NCBI GenBank assembly: GCA_963970005.1
Contig: CAXAMN010022851.1
Location: 879,605-943,604, forward strand
Length of the DNA stretch: 64,000 bases
Source: Durusdinium trenchii
Lineage: Eukaryota; Sar; Dinophyceae; Suessiales; Symbiodiniaceae
Reading direction: 5' to 3'
Each line of letters begins with the position of its first letter. The stretch's first letter is position 1. The notes beneath the pieces were generated by a model that made no database searches, was not told where the DNA came from, and saw nothing but the letters and a program-made list of their open reading frames with translations. Made by a program: the position numbers and the translations under genes. Below are positions 11,501 to 23,500 of this stretch, piece by piece.

Positions 11501-14500
11501 AGTCCGGCGTGACCAAGGAAATGTGTTTGTTTGGGGGAGGAGGTGATTTTCTCCATAGCCTAGGCAAGTGCATAGCCTGGACATGGGGAGAAAAAACACA
11601 ACTTCACCCCATGTTCTTTCAGGAGTGGGATTTGTCCAATTCATGGAGAAGATGAAACATGATTCGTTAGTTAGTGGAATTTTGGTGGGGCAAGGTGATC
11701 TTCCATGACACGACGTCAAAACAGTTCGAGGTCAATGGCTCAATGTCTCTCAGTGAACCGATATAATAATAAACCTTGAAGATGTGGGGTGGGGTGGTAG
11801 GCACTCCCCAGAACTAGCGTGAAACGGGATGATGGCAGGGTCTCGGTACGTTTGAGAGCTTCAGAGACTTCAGCTGAGTAGCCATGATTTGTTTCACACA
11901 TTTGAACATACAAGGAATGACAAAGTCGTCGTTTTTTTGCACATGTTGAATTTACCTTGGGAAGAGCATTCCAGGAAAGTCGTCGCACGTTTGTAGTTCG
12001 CAAGGGAACTTTTGCACAAGGTGTGCCAAGCAAAGCGAATTGTGGAACAGAACGGTGGCTGGCGGTGATGCCAGGGTTGCTTTGTGATAGGTTTGTGTGT
12101 GTTTCCTCATTGGAATGCCACAGCTGAGGAAACATGTTTTCTGTTGACTGAGGCTGAGGTGTTGGACAATCAATCAGTCCAAAATTATATATCCAAAACT
12201 CTAATTTACATGAACAGGCCTCTCCACCCTTTGCCCCTTACAGCCATCCCTAGAATGATCCCCACGTAAAAACAGCACATGACGGGCATATTTGACATAC
12301 ACAAGTCAATCACAAGTCATACTTATGAGTCCGTATGAGGCTGAGCGTTGCGCCCGTTTCACTTTCATTTGCCCCCATTTGTTCCCAGTCTCCCGCAGCC
12401 TTTGAGGCTGCTCTCCGCTCAGCTCTCTGAGCGTGCGCGGCAAGTGACGGCAGCGGAGGAGGCCTCAGGCGGGCTGCGGAAGAAGTTGGAACTGAAGCTC
12501 AGCTGGAAGATATCATTAGACTGACTGGTGCGATGAGGGAGTGGATCCAAACGAAGCTCTATTCGAGGCTCCTTCAACTCATTCCCTGCAAAGCTCAAGC
12601 CTACAGATTTTGCATTTTCTCAATTTTGGAGACTACTCCAATATTAAAGTGGACGGCTGGGCAAAGCGATTTCCAACTGCCACAGTTTCAAAGATGGTGG
12701 AGTAGATGCTCGTGTGGTGCTACGTTCTTGCTTCTGGGTTTGGACATGCCCTCAAGTCTGGAAGCACTCTCAATATGTGCAAAAGAAGACCTTGAGTCCG
12801 AGGCAGAAGTGCCAAATTCAGACATGTATGTTATACGTAGTGTCATATGTCTAAAACTTTTGTGTGGTTTAAATAGTATAGTCATTGCTTCTCAAGAGCA
12901 CTGGTTAGGGCTCTAAGGTTTTCCAATGCAATTTTCTATCAGTGACATAGCTTCTCTGGGCGGTGAGGATGAGTTCGGAGCGACAGCAGCTGGAACGAGA
13001 GAAGGCAGAGGCAGTGCAGAAGATGGAGGCGCTCTGTCGGCGGAGTGGGGGGAGGCCCAAGTTGCGCTCAAAGGGGATCAGTTGTGCCTCAATGGCATCA
13101 ACTTAGCATCCACAGATGAGTCCGCAGCTGAGCCACCGGCGAAGGGGAATGCTGTTAGTTTAGGGTCTAAGTTGGCAACATGAAACATGAGAAAATATCC
13201 GTCCAAACAAGGACTAAGTCGGGGAGCTTCTTCACAGCTTCTACTCAGCCGTGGGAGGAGCTGGCCAGCTGGCTCATTCTTCGGTCAGGTAATGCTTGCA
13301 CTGCTTGACACATGCGCCAGGCCTACTAGTGGTAGTAGTAGTTGTTGTAGTAGTAGTAGTAGTTGTAGTAGTAGTAGTAGTTGTAGTAGTAGCAGTAGCA
13401 GCAGCAGTAGCAGTAGTAGTGGTAGTAGTAGTGGTAGTAGTAGTGGTAGTAGTGGTAGTAGTAGTGGTGGTAGTGGTGGTGATGGTGGTGGTGGTGATTA
13501 GTAGTCGAACCTGACCTGGGGGCTGACAACCATGCAAGGGTTGAATCCCAAAGCTGACCACATTTGACAATTATTGACCACATTTGGGGACGGGGTCCGA
13601 ACCGCCGATGTTCCAGTGATTTCCGATGCTTCCAAGTTCTGGTGCTTTGGTTTCAGATCCCGCTGGTATAGTAGAGCAGAGGCAAAACGAGGCAAAGTGG
13701 ACCCATCCAAGCAGTCTCACCGGAGGATAACTGCATAGGCTGCATAGACCCGTTTGACCTCTAATTAAATTTACAAAGGGTTTACTCCCTGTCAGGATTC
13801 GTCTTATATACATCCTGCTTGGAGTCAATCGACCGAGCTTTTCGAGCCGGGCTCTCTTCCTCGTGTGGGCAAGACCGCAGGAAATGGAGCTTGAGATGTT
13901 GAAGAAGAAACAGGAAGATGGGAACCTTGGGCTTGGACAGGATGGCCAATCTGGTTCCACTTTGCAAGGAGAGTGTCGCATGGGCAATGCATTGTTCTCC
14001 GGTGCCATAAAACCGGAGGTGGAATTCTGGGGCACCTTGCACTGCAGCCAAGCGAATGACTTCAGGTCTAAACCGCGATTGGGATCCATGGGACCATTGT
14101 GTGGGGAGGTGGCATTTGCGTCGGTTGAATGTTTGGCATATACATTCAGTGAAAACAAACAAACAAACAAATGGTGCCATCAACTTCCATGATCATTCCA
14201 GGGAGGTGTAACATGCTGCGCCAAGGAAAGATAAGCATAGTGCTTCCGGTGCTCCTGACCTCGAGAAGCTATTGAAGGATGCTTTGGTGCACGGCGCTAA
14301 GCTGAGCCGAGCCAAGAAAGTGCCCTGGATGCAATCATTTTGGTTGTTGATCATTTAGTCGACCTTTCTTACTCTATATAGTGACTAGTGTGGGCAAGCC
14401 GCGTGCATGTCAACATAGAACATGACCCTCCCTTTTTCCTTTGTGTGCGCCGCCAGTCTTCTTGAATGATTCCGGATCATCAGGTGGAGAACGATCAGCA

Positions 14501-17500
14501 GATCCCATCAGTCCATCCTGGGATCTTGAAAATAAAGGTGAGATGAAATAAATGATTTAGGCACTTTCATCATCCAGGGGTGTTTCCAGTCGGCATCCTG
14601 CAGCACCTGGGCGACACCGGCATAGTGTTGGATCATGTTGGATCCTCTCTCTTTGAGCACTAGACTTGTGGTTTCAATGGATGCAGGATTTGTTTATATA
14701 GTTTGGTATTGGATGGATGGACCGATCGAGATACAGTTGGGCAAAGCCTCGACAAAAGAATGGATGGATCGAGGATGCTGTTGTTGTTTGCATTTGTTTA
14801 CCATGTATACATTATATACAAACTTAATATGTCAAAATATGTTTGATGTGATATATGTATATAGAACGCATCCATCACACTACTATACAAATATATATAT
14901 ATATATATATATATTTAATATTAGCTATATACACAACAAACTTAATATGCTATATGTGATGCATATATATATATACACATATCAAACCACTATATAAATG
15001 GAATTGCAAGGATTGATCCTCAAACCCCTTTGTTCAGGACTTGGAGGAGCAACGCCTGGAGCTCCGCGCGGAAGTGCAGCATCTGCAGCGCCGGGTGGCC
15101 ACGCTGTCCGAGGATCAGGCACAACACCTGCAGCAGAAAGCGCGGCAGAAGGAGCGCTTGGAGAAGCTTCTTGGTGAAGAAGTCATGATAACCTTGGGTT
15201 CCTCAAGGTCAGACACTGCAACTGCTATCGGCTATCATTAACTGACATGTTTCTGTGGTTTTACTTTGGCTGTCGGTCTATGCGTTTGACTGTTGATCAA
15301 GAGGCCTCCACCCTCGAGATGTTTGACAACCTCTATATGGAGGTTTATTCACCATATATGTATATGAGAGAGGTGCAAAAAGGTCTGTGTAGGAAAATGT
15401 TCATTTGGGGAACTTTTGTTGGACATGTACAGAAGAGTATGGAAACCGATATAGCGAACTACCAAAACCGATACCTTGTGCGGCACAAAACCTTGTGCGG
15501 CCGAAACTGTGGAAGTCAGTCCCTGGCCGTACCTTCCGTGAAACAATATTTTGGCCTCCCGGGGTTGGTAATTTGGGTATTTTACTTTTCCTTTTGCGGA
15601 CCGATGAGGACCGATACCCCAGAAAACAATGAAAGTTGTCAACATGAATGAACAGAGCTCCATCCCATCATTTTGTCTTTTTGTTTTTCTTTACAGTCGA
15701 CGCAAACGACGCAAACGTAAAGAGAGGTGCCGACGCAAACGCGCAGCACCTGCAGACAGTGGATCTGAGACAGATCTGTAAGAAAAAGAGTTTGTCACAA
15801 GCATGCCGCCGCTTGCATTTTATTCTCCTGTCAGGTTCCTATTCCATAACATGTGCCCCAAACATTGTAAACCGATATAGCAAACTACCAAAACCGATAC
15901 CTACTGCCGGAATCACCACAAAGTACACAAGAGTTTTGCCGCTCGCTATTTGCCATTGTGACATTGACTGCAGATTCATTCATCCCTGGTACGAACATCC
16001 GCCCCAGATTTCTTGGAATGACAACCGAACAAGAAGGAGGCCTGATTTGTGAGTCCTCCAAGGGTTGACATAGAACTGACAGTAACAGAGATCGGATACT
16101 GCAGACACATACAAACAACTCGTTTTGGTCGATAGTCCTACCTCGTTTGACTTGTTTGGCCCCTGAAATCAGGCTGAAGGCCAAGATTGAGCAGAAACAG
16201 GAGGAGGTGGATGAGTTGGAAACGGCTGTGGAGGCTTCGGATGGCGTCTCGCAGTGCCTGGCGTGACCGCTTTAGGTCCCGACGGGTCAGCATGATGCAC
16301 TCGAAACGGTGCACCTCTCAGTTCAAGGTGAAAGGTACTGCCATGATCAACCATCCAGGACGGCATGAATGTGACTTTCGACTGGCTCATCGGGGAATTG
16401 TGATTGAAGTTACCGTGCCTGGCAGACTTGTAGATGGCAAATTTGCTAGACGTGGTTTCGATTGGGTGTCAGCTATAGCTCCAAAAACCGTCGTGTACGG
16501 TATATATATATACCCAAAATGAGCATGAGCCGGTTCCCTTCGATGGACTCGGTTGATTTTTTTGATTGGTTGATGGCGTGGAAAAACATGGCCATCCTGG
16601 AGTGGATAGAATATGGGGAAATCCCAAAACAGACAGACAAAGTGGTCATGTTGTTTTATTGGTCCATGTTCTTCCAGGGTGCTTGCTTGTGTATATGCCA
16701 ATGCCCCTAAGCGGTAACAACTGTGTCGACTCCCATCGAATTCTTGTGGATGCATGTTTGACCAGCAGCTCAAAAGGTGGCAAACGTTAAGTAGAAAGTG
16801 AATTTATTCTGAGCTTACACGGGCAGCAAAAGCAAAAAACGCAGCCGCCCTTGTTTTCTTGAGCCAAAGTTCGAGGTTGGTTATGCTCAGTGCTCATGAC
16901 TGAAATGTCAACTGCATGAAAAAGGTAGAGTGGTGCTTAGGATTTCTCACTCCCCCTGATGTCTTTGACATCATTCGGTTCGCTCACAACTTCAAAGCTT
17001 CCGCTGGAGTGCGAGCTTTCTGAATCATATGGCTTCTCACGTCGCTCAGCCGTTTGGGTTTCAATGCCAAGCCACAGCGGCATCTGGCTCAGATCTTCAG
17101 GAACTAAGCCCTCATCCGCCAAGGAGCGAGCCCAAGCACCAGCATTGGTGTTTGCTTCACCTCTGGATTCATAGCCCTGCAACCTCGCTTGATAGCCGGG
17201 GCTCTCACCACTCGTCAGCCCAGGCGCACTCTGCGAGGCTTCCACAGCAGCAGGCCGGCAGCGCTGGTCATCCTGCTGCGCAGCCCTTCCCCTTTCCAAG
17301 GCTCGAGACCTCAGGGGATGATCTTCACCATACCCACGCAGCCCCGGAGTCGTGGAGCAAGGTGGAGGCAAAGGATTTAAAGAACTTGCACCCACCAGAC
17401 CCTCTTCAGCCCTGGGAGCAAAGCGCACATAGAAAAAACAATAGCCCCTCCATTCGTAGATGCCCGGCAGGTCCGCATTGCGGGAGTTGATCCAATCATC

Positions 17501-20500
17501 CATGAGCTCCTGCCGTTGCCATGCCTGCCGAGTACTTTGTCGATGAAAGGCCACCATCACCCTTGTTTGCGACATCCTCTCTATCCGGAATGGTGTTCCC
17601 CGGTGAAGGGGATGAAAGGCTCGAACCCTACTCTTCCGCAGCACCCGAACCCACCAATCGCCAGCACCATCTCCACTGCCAAGGCATTCCCACCTGTCTT
17701 CACCAGTAGGTGGGGAAGCGAAGCGGCTCAGGGTCCAAGGACTGTCCGTGTTCAATCCTTGGTGCTGCGCCGAAGAGCGCAGCGCACACAACCGCTGCTT
17801 CCATGGCTGCACATCCGGCGCGCCCGTGAGGGTGCCAAGTTGGCAAGAATCGAACGATCGATATGCGGTCGACTTCGAGGGTGGGGCAGGTTCATCTTCC
17901 CTTGCCAAACCAGCAGGTATTTCGCTCTGGTTCCCAGTCCCACATCTTCTCCTTCCGGCATAGGCCCCACGATGTCATAGGAGAGGCAATGAGCAGCTCG
18001 ATCCCCACACGTTCTTCGATGAGGTGCATCCATTCCCATCATTTCCATACATCGCCTGCAGTCTCTTCTGTACGGCTGATGCTGATTCTGCACGTGCTTC
18101 TTCCACGCTTCCATATCCAACCGCTGCAGGGCATGTTGTCCATCACCAGTCGCTGCTTCCAGAGTCCCCAACCTTTGCAAGTACCTCTTCAGGCTGAGTT
18201 GGATAGCCGCGACAAGGCCCGGTGCCCATGTTGACCATTCACGGGATTGGCTCAGACGCTCTTGCAAGGAGTTGGCCGATTTCTGTCCAGTTCCATCTCC
18301 TGCGATGCCATTTAGTTCATCCATGTCCGGCAAGTTGGCGACCATGAGACTTGTAGGCTTTCTTTTGACATGCCCAACAGGTCCTTGATCCATGGTGATA
18401 AGCTTGGCGTTCATGGTCATCATCACATCCTGGATCTCCTTGAAGTTCCAAAAACTTGGCATGTCCTCCTCAAGGGCTTGACCTTCCATATAGGTTGCCG
18501 GATCTCGAGGAGACTCCATCAAGTATGCAGGAGGCAGTTCACGGCCCTTCGAAATCGTCCTCAGGCGCACCCTGGCCTCCTCCGCCATCATCCATAGTCC
18601 TGCTTGTTTCAAGACCAATGCCAGGTCCCCATGCGCCAAGTTCTGCTCAACCATGGATAGAGCTTCCAATCCAAAGCGTCTCTCGTCTCTTCCTCTCAAA
18701 GGCCGGGGTCCAGGCTCTCGATGTCGTAGTCGTGACACACTCCTGCACGGAGGTCCACCCACCACAGCCACCACATTTCCATTCCTCGCCAGATGGCATA
18801 GGTAACTCCAAGTGCCAACAGCATGCATGTCGAACTGAGTGCCCATAGCGATGTCCACATTGATCACCTCATAGCCCCCCCCAGTTCTCCTTGGTCCAAG
18901 CCTTGGAGTTCTTTCCTGAATATAAGTGGATGATCACTCCAGGTGCCCGAGCATGCCGGCGTCGCTGATGTCGGTTCCAAGGACACTCCTCTGGACTGTA
19001 GTGATCCTGCCCCCTCATATAGCTCCACACCTCCTGTGGAACCTCCGGGAATCTCGACGACCACCATTTCCGGACCTCCTCATCCAGCATCAGCTCCCCC
19101 CGATCCTCCTTCTCCATGATATCCAGGAAAGCGAGGGCCTGTTTCTCAGGAAGCACTGGGCATCCACCCCGCAGTCTACAGTCAATCCCTCCACTATGAG
19201 GATGGGTGATCTTCACACCGGCCGAAGTCCATTGTAGCTTGTGACCCAGCTTCACCAATCGATGCAAGGGAACGATCACCTCCACGTGATCCTTGGTCAG
19301 CAATGTGCTGTGCTCCTTCACTCGAAACAAGGTCGTTGACCCCGATGCCAGTTCCACCGTGACCGGAACCAATCTGGTCAATTCATGAGGACGGGCTCGG
19401 CGAAGTCCATTGGTTGCACCACCATCCAAGAGAGCTACAGCCTCACCGCCGTCCAAACATTGTGGCTTCAATTCCTTCAGCCTCAGCATCTTCATGGTCC
19501 TCAAGGCCTTCAACAATGATGTCGCTTCCGTCAGCAATTCCGCGGTTGCATCCTTGCCATGCGTCTTCTCCACCACCGGCTCACTCTTTGTGATAGACGG
19601 AGATCCACCATCAGCTCGACACTCATCCGTCTTTCCATTCTCCAAGCCGAGCTTCTCCCCCGTCTCTGTCTTCTCGGGGTCTCTCGCGTTCTTCATCTTT
19701 GCAACCTTCTTCCCATCTCTTGCATCAGGCTTTGTCATCTTGGCCCCATTCGGACAATCCTTCTTGAAGTGGGCTCCACCACAATTGTAGCAGCGACCCT
19801 TCATGTCCGTGGTGTCATGGGCATAGCTGCAATTGGTGCCCCTCTTGCAACCCTCATCTGTCCTCCAAAAGCGGCATGGGTGCCTTGGTACCGTCTTGTC
19901 CTCCGAGTCTACTCCCCCGAAGGCGGTCGCCATTCCCTTCACCGCCGTGGATTGCTGACCTCCCGAGGTTCCCGATATAGTTGTCGGTGGTTGCACCTTC
20001 ATGGGCGTGACCAGTGACACTTCCTCCACCTCAGCCTGCACATACTCCGACAGCTCCATCACAGCCTCCACTGTCGCGGCATAATCAACACGCAATTCTT
20101 GCCTCACGTTGGCAATTCTAAATGCCATCTGAGAGCCGTCTGACTTGGTGGCGCTGTCAATCATGCGTTGCACAGTGACCATGAGAACCACAGGGTCAGG
20201 GAGAGAGAGATGAAGTTCCTGTGCACGGGTTAGCCATCGGCGCCATAACCTCACTTGTGTCAAGAGGTCCGAGGTTCCTGTGGCAAACTTTGTCTCCACT
20301 AAATTTTTGAGGAGTTGTGTTTTTTCAGCCCCTCCTCCCGGCTGGTACGCCACGTGCAACCGGTACAGGATGTGGACCACCGAGAGCTGCCGACCACTGA
20401 CTAGATCGCGACGGAGCTGATCTGGCAATGCTCCCAACAACATTGCTATGCCCCGTTGTTCAATCCTCTGCAGTGCAGGTTCCACCACCACCACCGGCTT

Positions 20501-23500
20501 CGCTCGCAGGCGTTCCAAAGGGCTCATTGTCAGCCACCGGGCATAGTGCTCCTGCGCAATCGAAAGGGACTCTTCCCACCATGCCTTGGCACTGTGCGAG
20601 ATATCAGCCATCAGAGGGAAACTCATTGTGAGCCAGTCTCCAAACAAGATTGAGGCCCCTTCAACATTTGGAGAGGGTAGTGCAGGAAGTTCAAGATTCC
20701 TCAATGCCTCCGTCATCGAGGCAGTTGACGCCCCGCCACCAATCCTCACCACCTTCTGTCCTGATCCCTGGTCCATTGTAGAGCTCGACAAGGGGTGACG
20801 CCCTTGAGGTAATCCAGGGGGTTGATCAAGTGCAGGTTCTCCCAGGTGTTGACCACTGGAAACCGTCTTGTATGTGGTCGTGTCCGTCTGCTCCCGGGAA
20901 GTGCCCAGACGACGCAGCTCCCTTTGAAAGGTCTCCTCGGCCTCCCGAAGGATCTTCGCCCTCAGTGCTTCCACATCTTCCTGACCTGGAGAGATCGGTC
21001 CTGAGTCCTGCCCAAGGCCACATGCCCCAGACACATTCGCAGTAGGGTTGCCTGCAGCAAACTTCCCATCACCTTGGGCTTCCGGAAGAGGGCCGTCACC
21101 TCCAGCTTGAACCCCCCCAGTCATGCTCCTTCTAGCCGCCTCCTGAACCCCCGGGCTCCAAAATGGATTGATGTTGGGTGACCGAACCGGCGTTTGCCCC
21201 ATCCCCTGCCCATAGTCCAAGGCTCTCGGGTTCATCAAACCACCTCCATCTCCAAACAACCCTCCTCGAGCTGCTGGATCAATGCCAGGTCCAAGAGGTG
21301 CAAGAAGACCCTGACCTTGAGGTTGTCCCGCTAGTGCTTGTTGAAGTACATGATAAGTTCGTTGAACCGCATCATGAAGTGCCCCCAAGCCCACAGCCGA
21401 CCCCGCCGATGCAGGAGGAGTTGCCGCAAGCTCCCCAGGCTTCACCGATTTCAACGACGATGAAACAACACCCACACCAGCCTCCAGCTCTCGGAGACCT
21501 TCCTCCAAAGTCCCCATCACAGGTGGCCTAAAGGATGTAGGAGGTCCCCTCGGTGTGCTGCCCACCTCCGTCGACCGTCTCGGTCCCGCGTCCGCGGATC
21601 TAGTCCGCCTGACTTCCTCCTCAATCAAGGCGTCGAGCCTGCGGTCAGCCTCACCGATCACCAGTGAGGCATCCGCTCTCCTTTGCCTTCCAGCTGCTCC
21701 AGCGCCAGCCGCATCACCAGCTGCTCCAGCGCCAGCCGCCTCGCCAGCTGCTCCAGCGCCAGCTGCAGCACCAGCTGCTCCTTCCGCAGCTCGCCTTCGG
21801 CGCATCGTTGTGGATGCCATGGCGTAGCTCAACAGGTTGGGCTCATAACCTGAGCTTACACGGGCAGCAAAAGCAAAAAACGCAGCCGCCCTTGTTTTCT
21901 TGAGCCAAAGTTCGAGGTTGGTTATGCTCAGTGCTCATGACTGAAATGTCAACTGCATGAAAAAGGTAGAGTGGTGCTTAGGATTTCTCATATTCCTCTC
22001 AACAGTGGTATAGGACAATGTCGTACCCCTCGTTCTGCCACCAGTGGGCTCCGGAGACACCAGGATGCGGAGGAGCGGGCCGATCAATTGGAGACACGCA
22101 TGGCCGAGTATTTGCACAGACAGTGTTTCAGCTGAAAGCCTGCGGCTTCTGCTGTCCGGGCTTCTCCGGTCGGAGCTCCCGGCGGTGTTCTGGGGCCGTC
22201 TGGGGCGCTTGAGAACTGGTATGAACCGGTGGAAGGATGAAGTGGATTGAAAGTAGATGGCATAGACCCCAAGAGGTGGTTTATATGGACCCCCATCTAA
22301 AGGACATCTTGGGGTCTGTGCCACCTACTCTGAAACCATTGTAACTTGTTTAACTGTTTCACTTGAAGTGGTCTAGCATCAGCTGGCTGGTCCATCGTGG
22401 AGGCATGGATGTGGACAAATCATGGGACATCCGCGGTCTCCAGATACCACGGTATCGCAGCCTTTGGAGCGGAGGGGGAGTCAGGTTTTGTCAGCTGGGG
22501 GAATCGGAAATCACCCTGGCCCGAGTGACCAGTGAGATGAGGGAGTTCCAAATTCATCACTGTTTGGGGTGGAAGGTCGAGGGTGGATGGTACTTGAAAA
22601 TCACAACCAACCTATATATATACTTACTAACTACTCGGTGTTATTGAATGCCTTGTTTTTGCTTTGTCTCTCACATGTTCTCCAAAATGTGGAGAGTGGA
22701 ACTTCTAGTTGCTGGAATTCCCTTTGAGACCAACTGAAATCGGCAGGTGTCAGGTGTCCTGGAAGGTGGTTGTGCAGGAGGCTCCTTTATTGATCATAAA
22801 TAATTTTCATCATATAGTGGTTTGTGGAGCTTCTTGAAATTAACGTCCAAGAGGCTGCCAGCCTCCCGCTCTCACACAGATTTTGCACATGATGGCTATA
22901 GCAAACACGAAGATGCAGCCCTGGTACCGATTCCACAGGGTTGGATCAAGGGATGTCGTGCGATCACTAAAAAGAAAACCGGCACGGATGCGATGAACTT
23001 CACTCTCCATCCTCCGGCCGTCACCAACCTCTCAGGACTAGCGGCGCAAACGCGGTCTTGGAGGCGCATTTGGCGCATGTCGTGAAAGGCGGTCAGCAGT
23101 TGCAGGCGAAAGTCGAGGAGACACGAGGGTCGTTTTTGGATGATTTTTGATCGAATTTGTATCCAGGACCTCCCTATGGAGGTCCCAACATGTTCCAACT
23201 GCATGAATTTGCGAAGGCGTTAGCACCCAGATCACCCATGGAACAAGAGAATTGGAGGATGCATAAGAAGTCTTGCAGTGTACTTTGACCCCGTCCGATG
23301 CCATGCAATTAACCAACTAGCTGATCAAAAGTGAATCACAAGCAATGATGAGCTTGCACCATTTAGGGCTGGGCAGTTTCCTGGATAAGTGACTCCAATA
23401 GAGTTCCGGAATAGTCGTGATTCCAAGTGACAGGAACAAGAAGAGATCATTGAGGTTCTCCGGCGCTTATTGCAGAATCACAAGGCACAGCTTGCAACGG

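Larger units (their letters stand above)
16810..21990 (-). mobile_element. Ty1/copia-type LTR retrotransposon, RT-less, with identical LTRs
   Basis: A 5181-bp element inserted antisense in the intron of gene A between exons 16173-16260 and 22045-22122. Both ends carry the same 140-bp LTR (TG...CA), with no difference seen by eye, and the insertion is bordered by a 5-bp duplication TATTC (16805-16809 and 21991-21995). Read on the - strand the order is 5' LTR, primer-binding site, Gag with CCCH and CCHC zinc fingers, aspartic protease, C5-methyltransferase-like domain, integrase zinc-binding domain and start of the catalytic core, a C-terminal tail ORF, polypurine tract, 3' LTR. The rest of the integrase core, reverse transcriptase and RNase H are absent. 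Identical LTRs point to very recent movement, so either the deleted copy moved with enzymes supplied in trans or the deletion followed insertion. Assignment to copia rather than gypsy rests on domain order (integrase directly after protease) and the Met-tRNA-type primer site. Confidence 0.92.

Noticed and set aside
13187..13583. Poly-Ser, poly-Val and poly-Thr ORFs
   Set aside because: Frames through a GTA triplet repeat lying in an intron.
13571..14170. 199- and 133-codon ORFs on the - strand
   Set aside because: They lie opposite gene A exon 13881-13927 and flanking intron, with no recognisable motif.
18875..18882. Programmed +1 frameshift site at the G8 run
   Set aside because: The break is inside the methyltransferase-like domain, not at a Gag-Pol border, and a homopolymer indel is simpler.
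17029..21827. Several 100-150-codon + strand ORFs
   Set aside because: Antisense shadows of the retrotransposon coding regions.
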